This document shows positions 38,212 to 47,013 of a DNA stretch of 64,000 nt, in pieces. Origin of the DNA: Saprospiraceae bacterium. Its GTDB lineage: Bacteria; Bacteroidota; Bacteroidia; Chitinophagales; Saprospiraceae. A program made the position numbers and the translations under genes. The stretch lies in NCBI GenBank assembly GCA_016710585.1, contig JADJVN010000001.1:452315-516314 (forward strand), in the 5' to 3' direction. Below the pieces are notes generated by a model. The model was not told the DNA's origin. It saw only the letters and a list, made by a program, of their open reading frames with translations, and searched no databases. Position 1 is the first letter of the stretch. Each line of letters begins with the position of its first letter.

Positions 38212-38329
38212 GCATATTACATTTTAGAAAACAATTTGAACAAATCATCCATTTAGCCCATTTTATTCTTGAAAGCCAATATTTTATGTCATAAGAATTA
38301 AAATATTATTAAAAATTATTATATTCATT

Positions 38330-38359
38330 TAGTTAATTATTAAAGTATTTATATCTTTG
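38330..38359 (+). promoter_or_regulatory. Promoter of the cohesin-like/SprB-repeat gene
   Basis: A perfect -7 box TATCTTTG at 38352-38359, with a TTAG at about 38330 in place of the -33 TTTG. It is 42 bases ahead of the ATG and after the previous gene's terminator. Confidence 0.55.
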
Positions 38360-38401
38360 TAAGTGTTTGTGCGTAAGCATTTGACCAAAAAACAGTAATC
38401 T

Positions 38402-41400
38402 ATGAAAAATTTAGTCTTTTTAATCTTGATCGCTTTTTCATTTGTTGGAAATAGTCAGGTCAAGGTAAATTTTGGATCAATTAACGGGAATGTAGGAGAC
38501 ACCGTCAGCGTAACCGTAAATATAGATAATTTCACCAAAATTAGTTCTTTTCAGTATTCGGTAACTTATGATTCTTTAGTACTGCAATATGTAGGATGGG
38601 GGGATAGGCATCCCACTATTTCAAACGTTTCGGTACAGGATTTTGATATGTGGAGAAATACCCGTTTAATCAATGGACAGCTAGCAGTCTCTTGGAATAA
38701 TGATGCAGGTAAATCCAATACAATCCCTGCTAATGAATCTGTATTCTCACTTAAATTTAAATTAATAGGCAAACAATGTGATTCCAGCTTTGTAAAATTG
38801 GACAATAAACCTACCCCAATTGAATTTATTGATGAGAACGACAATCCTTTAAGTTTTAATTCAGTAGGTGGAATTGGTAAAGTAAAAATCAATGGACCAG
38901 GTTGTGCAGGTGGCACAGGAGGAGGACCTTCTACTGATGTAACCTTGATTGCTTCTATTGAATCGGGACCTCAAAATGGCATTACTTATATCAGTATCTC
39001 AGTAAAGAATTTTAAAAACATGGAGTCCGGACAGGGTACACTAACTTGGGATCCTGCAATAGGGGAATATGCTGGGTCGGATTCAACTTTTGTATCAAGA
39101 TTTGATTTTGCATTCAATGGTTTAACGAATAAAAATGGTGTTAGTTATATTTTCAATAATAACAATACAACAGGGGTAACCCTTCCAGATAATTATGTCA
39201 TTTTTAAAATAGGTATAAAAGGTGTTGGTCCAATAAATAGTTCCACTGCTATCACTTTTGGCAATACGCCAGTTGTATTGGAGCTTTCAGACCACGATAG
39301 CAATATTATTCCTGGAAAATATGAATCTGGAAAATTTACCATTGTTGGGAGTGTTCAAGAAACATTAAAGCTTTATTATAGAGATACATTTGCAAATGAA
39401 GGTGGTGAATTATGTGTTCCTATATTAGTAGATGGATTTACCTGTATGGAGTCATTCCAGTTTGCATTAAGATTTGATACGACATTGCTTAAATTTAAAG
39501 CAATAAATGATCCTAAAATCACTCCATTTGGAAATTCAAATGTGAATGTTGTGGGGAATAATTTAAATATAATATGGGATAACAGTACTGCACCGAGACA
39601 AACTTTAGCAACTGGTACACATATGTTTCTAGTATGTTTTGATGTTATTGGAAAATGTACAGTAAATACCAAATTAAGCTTTTTGCCACTTCAGAGTGCC
39701 TTAGAATTTAGCAATTGCAATGGTATGCTTGCAATAAATAAAGTTGAGGGCAATATTGAAATCCGTTGTGGAGTAGCCCCTACGACATGTGTTATCGATT
39801 CAGCTGTAGGAATTACTTGCAATGGTGTATGTGATGGAAGAGCAGGTGTCACTCTTGGTGGAGGATCAGGTGTCGGATTCACTTATGAGTGGATTAGAAT
39901 AAACCCAGCGCCTACAGGCGTAGTAAGTACTGTGCAAGATCCTACTGGATTATGTCCTGGTGAATACAGATTGAGATTCAGAGATGTAGGTAATGCAAAT
40001 GCTCAATCTCAATGTCCTTTGGTTACGATAAAAGACGTTGAACCAATAACATGTACAGCTAGTGTAATGGATGTATCAGGCGTTGGAAAATCTGATGGTA
40101 AAATTGAGTTAACAGTTTCAGGTGGTACACCAGGGTATAAATATGAATGGTTCAGAGTAACCAATCCTAATTTGAAAATAGGAGTAACCAATATTTTAGC
40201 TAACCTTGCAGTTGGTAGTTACTTTGTTATCGTTACAGATTCAAAAGGTTGTACAAAAAGGGATACTTTTAAGATTTCTCCGTTTATAGATACTATAAAT
40301 ATTACTGGTATCAGAATGGTAGACTCGATCAAATGTTTTGGTGAATGTACAGGAGCATTACAAGTCGATATCTCTGGTGGAATTATCCCTTTTAATTATA
40401 ATTGGAGTGGCCCTTCTGGAACAGTTACAACGAACCCTGCTCGTAATCTTTGTGCTGGTCTATGGAAAGTTACAGTGATAGATGGAAAAGGGGAAACTGA
40501 TACAATGTCTTTTGTTTTAAATCAGCCGACAACTATAGTCATACAACAGAATGGAAAAAAACCAGAGGTAATTGTTACAGGAGGTACTTCTCCTTATACG
40601 ATTGCTTGGAAAAATGCACAAAACCAGATCGTAGGAACTGGTACCAATCCTACCCTTGTTGATGGAGCATATACAGTTTGTGTTACCGATAGAAATAATT
40701 GTACTCAGAATATTGAGATATTAGTCATGAATGGAAGCACTGGAAATCAAGATACAGTGAAGGTGACACTTGCAATAGATCCAAAGAGCAATGGCAGCGC
40801 AATCAGTTGTAAAGGCTCTTGTGATGGCAGAATTATCGCTTCTGCAAGTGGCGGTACAGCTCCATACATTTATAAATGGTCACACAACAATAATTTGAAT
40901 TCATCTATAGCAACAGATCTATGTCCAGGAAAAACCTATACTGTTACTGTTACAGACAATAAAGGGAATACAGCGATATCCTCAGGCCTTACAATTTCGG
41001 ATATCACAGGATTATCAGTATCTGTTAGACGCGTTAGTTGTGCTTCAGATAATGCTACCAGCGACGGATCTTATGAAGCAGTAGTTTCAGGTGGAACCAA
41101 ACCATATACATATAAATGGTGCAATGCAGAAACAGGCAATATTGCTACAGCATTAGCATCTGGCTCTTGCTCTATTACAGTCACTGATAATAATGGTTGT
41201 ACTTCCGTGGAACAATTTACTGTTTGTATTCAAGGCACCAATAATGCCAATTGTTACTCTGGTAGATTGGCTATTTCTCCAAATGATGATGGATATAATG
41301 ACTATTTAGAAATCGCATGTGTAGGAGATGTTGATAATGTATTATATATCTACAACAGATGGGGAAAACAAGTCTATACAGCAGTTAATTATCTCAATAC

Positions 41401-41524
41401 ATGGAATGCAAAAGATCAAGAGGGTAATGAGTTGAATGAAGGCACGTATATGTGGGTCTTATTAGTTAAAGAGCCAGGAAAAAATGATGTTTATCACAAA
41501 GGTACGGTAACTGTAGTGCGATAA
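38402..41524 (+). CDS. Cohesin-like and SprB-repeat surface protein with T9SS type B (gliding-motility) C-terminus
   Basis: A 1040-residue exported protein. After the signal peptide (FLILIAFSFVGNSQ) come three cohesin-fold modules, about residues 20-155, 180-310 and 320-450 (GNVGDTVSVTVNIDNF, FQYSVTYDSLVLQYVGW; FANEGGELCVPILVDGF, FQFALRFDTTLLKFKA). Then follow SprB-like repeats with the C-G-C-DG pattern (ITCNGVCDGRAGV, IKCFGECTGALQV, ISCKGSCDGRII), each ending in a Tyr-x-Trp strand. The C-terminal 90 residues are the gliding-motility-associated type B sorting domain (AISPNDDGYNDYLEI, YIYNRWGKQVY, GTYMWVLLV). By family knowledge type B cargo depends on a PorP/SprF partner, and that gene follows after 26 bases. 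The cohesin modules could bind the dockerin-like proteins of this window; this is inference. Confidence 0.85.
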   Translation: MKNLVFLILIAFSFVGNSQVKVNFGSINGNVGDTVSVTVNIDNFTKISSFQYSVTYDSLVLQYVGWGDRHPTISNVSVQDFDMWRNTRLINGQLAVSWNNDAGKSNTIPANESVFSLKFKLIGKQCDSSFVKLDNKPTPIEFIDENDNPLSFNSVGGIGKVKINGPGCAGGTGGGPSTDVTLIASIESGPQNGITYISISVKNFKNMESGQGTLTWDPAIGEYAGSDSTFVSRFDFAFNGLTNKNGVSYIFNNNNTTGVTLPDNYVIFKIGIKGVGPINSSTAITFGNTPVVLELSDHDSNIIPGKYESGKFTIVGSVQETLKLYYRDTFANEGGELCVPILVDGFTCMESFQFALRFDTTLLKFKAINDPKITPFGNSNVNVVGNNLNIIWDNSTAPRQTLATGTHMFLVCFDVIGKCTVNTKLSFLPLQSALEFSNCNGMLAINKVEGNIEIRCGVAPTTCVIDSAVGITCNGVCDGRAGVTLGGGSGVGFTYEWIRINPAPTGVVSTVQDPTGLCPGEYRLRFRDVGNANAQSQCPLVTIKDVEPITCTASVMDVSGVGKSDGKIELTVSGGTPGYKYEWFRVTNPNLKIGVTNILANLAVGSYFVIVTDSKGCTKRDTFKISPFIDTINITGIRMVDSIKCFGECTGALQVDISGGIIPFNYNWSGPSGTVTTNPARNLCAGLWKVTVIDGKGETDTMSFVLNQPTTIVIQQNGKKPEVIVTGGTSPYTIAWKNAQNQIVGTGTNPTLVDGAYTVCVTDRNNCTQNIEILVMNGSTGNQDTVKVTLAIDPKSNGSAISCKGSCDGRIIASASGGTAPYIYKWSHNNNLNSSIATDLCPGKTYTVTVTDNKGNTAISSGLTISDITGLSVSVRRVSCASDNATSDGSYEAVVSGGTKPYTYKWCNAETGNIATALASGSCSITVTDNNGCTSVEQFTVCIQGTNNANCYSGRLAISPNDDGYNDYLEIACVGDVDNVLYIYNRWGKQVYTAVNYLNTWNAKDQEGNELNEGTYMWVLLVKEPGKNDVYHKGTVTVVR

Positions 41525-41550
41525 TTTGTAAATTTATTAAAAGGAAAAAA

Positions 41551-42549
41551 ATGAAATCAAAAATAATATTTTTCATCGCTTTTGTTGGCTGCATATTCAC
41601 AAAGAATTATGCACAAGATTTTGCAATCGCACATAAGTCGGCAGCAATTTACAATCACTCACATCTCAACCCTTATTTAACAAATCCAGCTCATACTGGA
41701 TTTGAAGAGAGAGGGAATATTCTTTTTAATTATCGCAATTTATGGGCAGGATTTCCAGGAGCTCCAAATACGCTAACTTTTGCTTTAAATGCAGCACCAG
41801 TGAGCAATATGGGTCTTGGAGGAATTCTACAAATTGACAATTTCGGAGTTGCAAATCGTTTTATTGGACAGGGTAATTATGCTTACAATTTCCGATCTGG
41901 AGCTAATCGCTTTTCTCTAGGCTTGGCTGGAAAATATATCCAATATAGTCTTGATAATGAAGCCATCACAGATCCATTACATCAAGGTCCAGATGTTTTG
42001 ATAAACGATGCTTTGAATGGAGAATCATTTTTTGCTGCTGATTTAGGATTTTGGGCTGAGTTTTCAAATAAATATCGATTTGGTCTTTCTCTCCCGCATT
42101 TGGTAGAGACAAGATTGGATGGAGCAGTTCCAGTGACAGACGAAAAAAGACCTGTAGCTTTTACAGCTTTTTTAGGTTCTGTATGGAATGTAGAATCTTA
42201 TAGAATGAAAATAGAACCATCAATCGTTCTTAGAAAAATAAGCGATGTACCTTTTGGTACAGATTTAAATATGGTAGCAAAGATGATCGATGATCGATTG
42301 ATTGCAGGATTTACCTATAGTTTTGGTCCTTCATGGCATCGAATTCTATTCCTTGGAGGAGTTAGAATCGAGAAATTAAAGTTTTATTATTCTTATGATC
42401 AAAGTTATTATGATTTTCAAAGCTTCAATAATGGCTCACATGAAGTAACTTTATCTTACGATTTGTTTTCAAAACCAAGTCCAAAAATGAAGAAGTCTGA
42501 AGAAGTCCCTATGGAGAAAAACGAACTCATGGACGAGACAAAGAAATAA
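41551..42549 (+). CDS. PorP/SprF family type IX secretion membrane protein
   Basis: An outer-membrane beta-barrel of 332 residues with a signal peptide (IIFFIAFVGCIFTKNYAQ). The diagnostic opening NPYLTNPAHTGFEERGNI, followed by NYRNLWAGFPGAPNT, is the PorP/SprF signature. Repeated amphipathic strands follow. The last 30 residues form an unusual charged tail (MKKSEEVPMEKNELMDETKK). Such proteins attach type B T9SS cargo to the cell surface and are normally encoded next to their cargo. A purine-rich ribosome-binding stretch (AAAAGGAAAAAA) precedes the ATG. A terminator follows. Confidence 0.93.
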   Translation: MKSKIIFFIAFVGCIFTKNYAQDFAIAHKSAAIYNHSHLNPYLTNPAHTGFEERGNILFNYRNLWAGFPGAPNTLTFALNAAPVSNMGLGGILQIDNFGVANRFIGQGNYAYNFRSGANRFSLGLAGKYIQYSLDNEAITDPLHQGPDVLINDALNGESFFAADLGFWAEFSNKYRFGLSLPHLVETRLDGAVPVTDEKRPVAFTAFLGSVWNVESYRMKIEPSIVLRKISDVPFGTDLNMVAKMIDDRLIAGFTYSFGPSWHRILFLGGVRIEKLKFYYSYDQSYYDFQSFNNGSHEVTLSYDLFSKPSPKMKKSEEVPMEKNELMDETKK

Positions 42550-42573
42550 TTTAATATAAATTATAAAGTGATA

Positions 42574-42604
42574 AAGCCTAGTTTCTTTGAAGCTAGGCTT
42601 TTTA
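42574..42604 (+). terminator. Intrinsic terminator after porP/sprF-like gene
   Basis: Stem AAGCCTAG/CTAGGCTT with an 11-base loop and a T-rich tail, 25 bases after the stop codon. Confidence 0.85.
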
Positions 42605-42679
42605 ATTAATACTCCTTTAGTATTAAAATTTTTGATCCAGATACTTTTTGATTATTTGATAATAAAAGGATTTGATCCA

Positions 42680-42709
42680 TTGTACTTCTAGATTACAGTC
42701 CTATATTCG
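42680..42709 (+). promoter_or_regulatory. Possible promoter of the ROK kinase gene
   Basis: TTG at 42680-42682, 19 bases, then TATATTCG at 42702-42709, one mismatch to the -7 consensus, 17 bases ahead of the start. Confidence 0.4.
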
Positions 42710-42725
42710 CCTAGAATTCAGTTAA

Positions 42726-43627
42726 ATGGAAAAGACTTATTGGGGTATTGATATGGGGGGCACTAAAATCGAGGGAGTGGTTTTGGTGAGGGAACCAGAA
42801 TTTAAGATATTGGAACGAATAAGGGTGCCTACAGAGCAGTCTATGGGCTATGACCATGTGATAGGTCAGTTTAAAAAGCTTGTGGATTTATTGGTCGAAA
42901 AAATAGGACATAGACCAAAGCATATAGGAGTCGGTACACCAGGAATTATAGATACTGACACCAAACTAATAAAAAATAGTAATACGCAATGTATTATTGG
43001 AAAACCTATGAACATAGATTTGGAGAAAGCTTTGAATTGTAAAGTTACTATGGCAAATGATGCAAATTGTTTTGCTATTGCAGAAGCTTTACTAGGTGTG
43101 GTACCTGATATTGTCAAGAGTCCAGAAGTGGTATTTGGTGTTATAATGGGAACGGGGGTAGGAAGTGGTGTTGTGGTCAATGGTCGAGTAATACAAGGGA
43201 AACATGGTATAGGTGGAGAATGGGGCATAATCGATTGGATGAAACCGGAGATAAATGTTATTGTGGTCAGACAGCTTGTGTAGAGACTTTTATCTCTGGT
43301 CCTTCTTTGGAGCGGTTTTACATGAAATTGACTGGAGTAAAGATGAGCTTAAAGGATATTTATGATTTATACTTAAAGGATGATCCCAATGCAATTCTGG
43401 TGATAGACCGATTAATCCATTATTTTGGAAAGGCTGTAGCAACAGTTGTAAATATTATCGATCCAGAGATCATCGTGATAGGTGGAGGTGTAGGTAATCT
43501 TGATGTAATCTATGAAAGAGGGCCAGCTGAAGTATTGAAGCATCTATTTAATAATGAACTGAAGACAAAATTTGTCAAGCCAAAACTTGGCGATAGCGCT
43601 GGAGTAATTGGGGCAGCATTGTTGTAA
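42726..43627 (+). CDS. ROK family sugar kinase, one frameshift
   Basis: A ROK kinase of about 300 residues after correction, phosphorylating glucose, fructose or an amino sugar. The ATP-binding opening is WGIDMGGTKIEGVV, the Asp base lies in MANDANCFAIAEA, and VIMGTGVGSGVVVNG follows. The frame breaks in a G run at 43222-43225; one more G gives GGEWGHNRLDETGDKCYCGQ, which runs straight into the second frame with the zinc motif CYCGQTACVETF and the second ATP motif (IVIGGGVGNLD). Both halves are otherwise intact, so an error in the G run is the best explanation. Sugar specificity cannot be told. Confidence 0.88.
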
Positions 43628-43732
43628 GCTTAAACTTTTAGACCTAAATTGATAAAAAACATGGGATATATTAGTCCTTATATTAATATAATTGCTTGAT
43701 TTTCAACATTATCATTTTATTTGCAAAATTAT

Positions 43733-43763
43733 TTTGTAGAGCCAAAAGCTTGACTTATCTTTG
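43733..43763 (+). promoter_or_regulatory. rplU-rpmA promoter (canonical Bacteroidota type)
   Basis: TTTG at 43733-43736, exactly 19 bases, then TATCTTTG at 43756-43763, 26 bases ahead of the rplU ATG. It is one of the best matches in the window. Confidence 0.8.
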
Positions 43764-43789
43764 CAATCCATTTTTAAAGACCTTATAAT

Positions 43790-44101
43790 ATGGTAGCGAT
43801 AGTAAGTATAGCAGGACAACAGTTTAAAGTTGCCGCAGGACAAAAAGTATATGTTCATCGATTAGATGCAGAAAAAGGTGATAAAATCAACTTTGATGAT
43901 GTATTGATGATTGCATCTGATAACGGTGCTACAGTAGGTACACCTAAGGTAAGCGGTGCTAGAATTGAAGCTACTGTGTTAGATCATGTTCAAGGGGACA
44001 AGGTAATCGTTTATAAAAAGAATAAGAGAAAAGGATATGAGAAGAAGAATGGTCACAGACAACAGTTCTCTCATATTAAAATAGAATCCATCATCGCATA
44101 A
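43790..44101 (+). CDS. rplU: 50S ribosomal protein L21
   Basis: Ribosomal protein L21, a 23S rRNA-binding protein of the large subunit. The 103-residue sequence has the family opening (MVAIVSIAGQQFKVAAGQ), the central VLMIASDNGATVGTPKV and the basic end KKNKRKGYEKKNGHRQQF with the FSHIKIESI terminal motif. It is first in the rplU-rpmA operon with rpmA 18 bases downstream, the standard bacterial arrangement. A canonical promoter precedes it. Confidence 0.97.
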   Translation: MVAIVSIAGQQFKVAAGQKVYVHRLDAEKGDKINFDDVLMIASDNGATVGTPKVSGARIEATVLDHVQGDKVIVYKKNKRKGYEKKNGHRQQFSHIKIESIIA

Positions 44102-44119
44102 TCATAAAAATTTTAAGAC

Positions 44120-44383
44120 ATGGCTCATAAGAAAGGTGAAGGTAGTACTAGTAACGGACGGGATAGTAATAGTAAACGTCCGGGTATAAAATTATATGCA
44201 GGTCAGGCAGCTTTGTCTGGAAATATTTTAGTTCGTCAAAAAGGAACAAAATATCATGCAGGTAATAATGTAGGCGTGGGTAAAGACTTTACATTATATG
44301 CATTGACTGATGGATCTGTAAGCTTCAAGAAGGGAAGACTAGACAGGACATTTGTACACATCACACCATCAGGAGATAAATAA
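44120..44383 (+). CDS. rpmA: 50S ribosomal protein L27
   Basis: Ribosomal protein L27, whose N-terminus reaches the peptidyl transferase centre. The 87-residue sequence starts MAHKKGEGSTSNGRDSNSKR with the conserved GSTSNGRDS motif and lacks the N-terminal extension that is cleaved in Firmicutes. The body has NILVRQKGTKYHAGNNVGVG and the VSFKKGR motif. Co-transcribed with rplU. No clear terminator was seen in the 150 bases that follow before the convergent phoH gene. Confidence 0.97.
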   Translation: MAHKKGEGSTSNGRDSNSKRPGIKLYAGQAALSGNILVRQKGTKYHAGNNVGVGKDFTLYALTDGSVSFKKGRLDRTFVHITPSGDK

Positions 44384-44537
44384 TAGCTCAGCAGGAATGC
44401 TGAATCTTATTGTCATTATTTTTCTTTAAGTGAAAATTTAATTTTTATTTGAATAGTTGATTTATTCAAATATATCTATCACAATTATAGATTGATAGCT
44501 TATTTAATAGCTATTATAAAAATCCATACTACAAATA

Positions 44538-45548
44538 CTATTCTTCTTCAGTAGTTTTATTTGCTGATTCAGAAAATGCCATATTTTCTTTTCTCATCCG
44601 CTCATCCTCATAAGCTTTTAATATTTCCTTTACTAATCTATGGCGCACGACGTCTTCACGACTCAAATACACAGTCTTTATCCCGTGAATATTTTGAAGT
44701 CTATAAGTTGCATCTTTTAAACCAGATTTTTGATGGTATGGAAGATCTATCTGTGTGAGGTCTCCGGTGATAATAGCTTTGGCGGATGGTCCTAATCTGG
44801 TCAAGAACATTTTTAACTGAACTGGAGTACAGTTTTGCGCTTCATCTAAGATGATGTATGCATTATCAAGCGTTCTTCCTCTCATGAATGCCAGTGGTGC
44901 GATTTCTATAACTCTCGATTCCATGAATTGAGCTAAGCGTTCAGCTGGAATCATATCGTCCAAGGCATCGTATAAAGGCCTTAAATAGGGGTCAATTTTT
45001 TCTTTAAGATCTCCAGGCAAGAATCCCAAAGACTCTCCAGCTTCAACTGCGGGCCTAGTCAATATAATTTTTTTGACCTCTTTATTTTTTAATGCTCTTA
45101 CTGCCAAGGCTACTGCAGTATATGTCTTTCCTGTTCCCGCTGGGCCGATAACAAAAGTAATATCACTATTTTCTACGGCTTCTACGAGAATCTGTTGATT
45201 CTTTGTCTTAGCATAAATTGACTTTCCATCTCTGCCATGAAGAATCACCTTTTTATTCTCGCTTGGCGCAATTTTATTGGAATATGGATTGACCCCTTGG
45301 AGTAAATCTTCTACAGCATGTACTGACAATTCCTTTGTATCTCGAAGGATCTTGACCATCCATTCTATTTTAGATTTGGCTTCTTGGCTATCTTTTTTAT
45401 CTCCAATTAATTTGATTTGATTTCCTCTAGAAGTAATAGTTAAATCAGGAAATGCTTTTTTTAATAAGTTAATCTTTACGTTATTTTCACCATAAAATAG
45501 TAAAGGATCAATATTCTCAATATTTAAAACAATCTCGCTTTGTGGCAA
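44538..45548 (-). CDS. PhoH family ATPase (PhoH-like/YbeZ type)
   Basis: A cytosolic ATPase of 336 residues. It has an N-terminal KH-like region (NVKINLLKKAFPDLTITSRG) and the PhoH core with Walker A (FVIGPAGTGKTYTAVALA), ILTRPAVEAGESLGFLPGDL, Walker B (YIILDEAQNCTPVQLKMFLT) and GDLTQIDLP. This is the YbeZ-like subgroup, linked to ribosome maturation and rRNA processing, usually near ybeY, which is not seen here. The C-terminal tail is short and acidic. It converges with rpmA. Confidence 0.93.
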   Translation of the reverse strand: MPQSEIVLNIENIDPLLFYGENNVKINLLKKAFPDLTITSRGNQIKLIGDKKDSQEAKSKIEWMVKILRDTKELSVHAVEDLLQGVNPYSNKIAPSENKKVILHGRDGKSIYAKTKNQQILVEAVENSDITFVIGPAGTGKTYTAVALAVRALKNKEVKKIILTRPAVEAGESLGFLPGDLKEKIDPYLRPLYDALDDMIPAERLAQFMESRVIEIAPLAFMRGRTLDNAYIILDEAQNCTPVQLKMFLTRLGPSAKAIITGDLTQIDLPYHQKSGLKDATYRLQNIHGIKTVYLSREDVVRHRLVKEILKAYEDERMRKENMAFSESANKTTEEE

Positions 45549-45571
45549 TGATAAAGTATTTAATTTGATCC

Positions 45572-45605
45572 CAAAGTTAGACTTTATTTTCAGAATGAGG
45601 GCAAA
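45572..45605 (-). promoter_or_regulatory. Possible phoH promoter
   Basis: On the minus strand TTTG (45605-45602), 22 bases, then TAACTTTG (45579-45572), 24 bases before the start codon. Confidence 0.45.
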
Positions 45606-45768
45606 CTTTAAATTAAATAATTGCTAAATATATTATTTCTATAGAAATGAAAATATAGACATTTTTTAAGGCTGGACATGGATAATGATTAAAATTATAG
45701 AAATTTCTAAAATAAAATAACTTATATATTATATTTGTTTGTTATATTTGCATGTTAACAAAGAATGT

Positions 45769-46448
45769 ATGAAGGCTTTATTGTATACAATTATCTGTTT
45801 TTTCATTTTAATTCAAGTTCAATTTGCCCAATTTAACATACAGATTGGATATGGCGCTGCCTACACCAATCCTACGGTAAATAATCAGATATTAGATCTT
45901 TACAATAAGGAAAATAGCTGGATGAGCAAGCCCTTGAGCGATCTACAATTTTTTCATGGAATCGTACTAGGTGCAAAGTACAGTTTTGAGAATATTGCAA
46001 TAGGTTTGAATTGGAAAAATAGGGGTAAAGGACTAATCTCAGAGGGAATCCAGCCAAGCAATAATACGGAGTATCAGTATGAATTATTTTATAAATATCA
46101 GAGTTTTGGATTTAATATTGAGACTGCTGGAACTTTTTGTCACTAGGCACAAGTCTGGATTATGGACTCTTTCAAGTGAAGGACAGAGCCACTGGACAGA
46201 AGAAAAAAACACAGTTTTTATCAGAAGATAATTGGGGAAGCCACTTTTATCTCAATATCAATTTACCCACAAGAAGTTATTTGGGTATTACCATTCAACC
46301 TTATTATTTTGTCAACTGGAATAGTATAAATCTTTCAAAATTGAGTGAAAGGTTGTTAAATACAGCAATAACTACAAATTCTTTAGGTAAATTCAATCAA
46401 ATTGGCGTATCTTTGATTTTCAATAATGGCCCTCAGAAAAATTACTAA
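45769..46448 (+). CDS. Outer-membrane beta-barrel-like protein, one frameshift
   Basis: A secreted protein of about 227 residues after correction. The signal peptide (MKALLYTIICFFILIQVQFA) starts at ATG 45769; the frame opens at 45739. Alternating aromatic/polar strands (FNIQIGYGAAYTNP, GIVLGAKYSFENIAIGLNW, YYFVNWNSI, FNQIGVSLIFNN) suggest an eight-strand-type barrel. The frame breaks in the T run at 46134-46138; one more T gives AGTFLSLGTSLDYGL and joins the second half (to 46448). It may be PorV/OmpA-like in fold, but I do not recognise the family. Tandem -7-like boxes (TATATTTG at 45730 and 45743) precede it. Confidence 0.7.
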
Positions 46449-46526
46449 TAAAATTCATAATTTCGCAATATGAGATTATTCCTTTTCAAAAATAAAAAAT
46501 CATTTTATCCATTTAATTAATTATCA

Positions 46527-46877
46527 ATGAATCTTTACGTAGGAAACCTTGACTATGCTGTTAAGGAAAGCCAGATCACGGCAATGTTTAGCGAGTTTGG
46601 AGCAGTTAGCTCAGTAAAGTTAATTACTGACAAGTTTACTGGTCGATCCAAAGGATTTGCTTTTGTAGAAATGTCAAATGATGACGAAGCTAGAGAAGCT
46701 ATCAACCAATTAAACCAAAAAGCAATCAACGACAGAAACATTTCTGTATCTGAAGCTCAACCACCTGAAAAACGTGAAAGACCACCATTTGGCGGCGGCG
46801 GCGGTGGCAATCGAGACAGAAAGCCTTTCGGTAATAACGGAGGTGGACCAAGAGATAGAGATCGTAGAAGATTTTAA
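46527..46877 (+). CDS. RRM-domain RNA-binding protein
   Basis: A single RNA recognition motif protein of 116 residues. RNP2 is LYVGNL and RNP1 is KGFAFVEM, both complete. The C-terminal third is a disordered Gly/Arg/Asp tail (GGGGGGNRDRKPFGNN, ending RDRDRRRF) that resembles eukaryotic glycine-rich RNA-binding proteins. Members in Bacteroidota are often cold-induced RNA chaperones. It is followed by an intrinsic terminator and then a DEAD-box helicase gene, a functional pairing in RNA remodelling. Confidence 0.93.
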   Translation: MNLYVGNLDYAVKESQITAMFSEFGAVSSVKLITDKFTGRSKGFAFVEMSNDDEAREAINQLNQKAINDRNISVSEAQPPEKRERPPFGGGGGGNRDRKPFGNNGGGPRDRDRRRF

Positions 46878-46945
46878 GCAAAAAACAGATTTTAGAAAAC
46901 ATCTGAGTCAGAAATTGACTTTAGTTTAAAATATAAGATTGTATA

Positions 46946-46981
46946 AAAATGCCTGGAATTAAAACTTATCCAGGCATTTTC
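46946..46981 (+). terminator. Intrinsic terminator after the RRM gene
   Basis: A 9-bp perfect stem (ATGCCTGGA/TCCAGGCAT, 46949-46957 and 46969-46977) with a T-rich tail. Confidence 0.85.
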
Positions 46982-47013
46982 CTTTATTTATTATTTAGAA
47001 GTTTATTCGTTTT

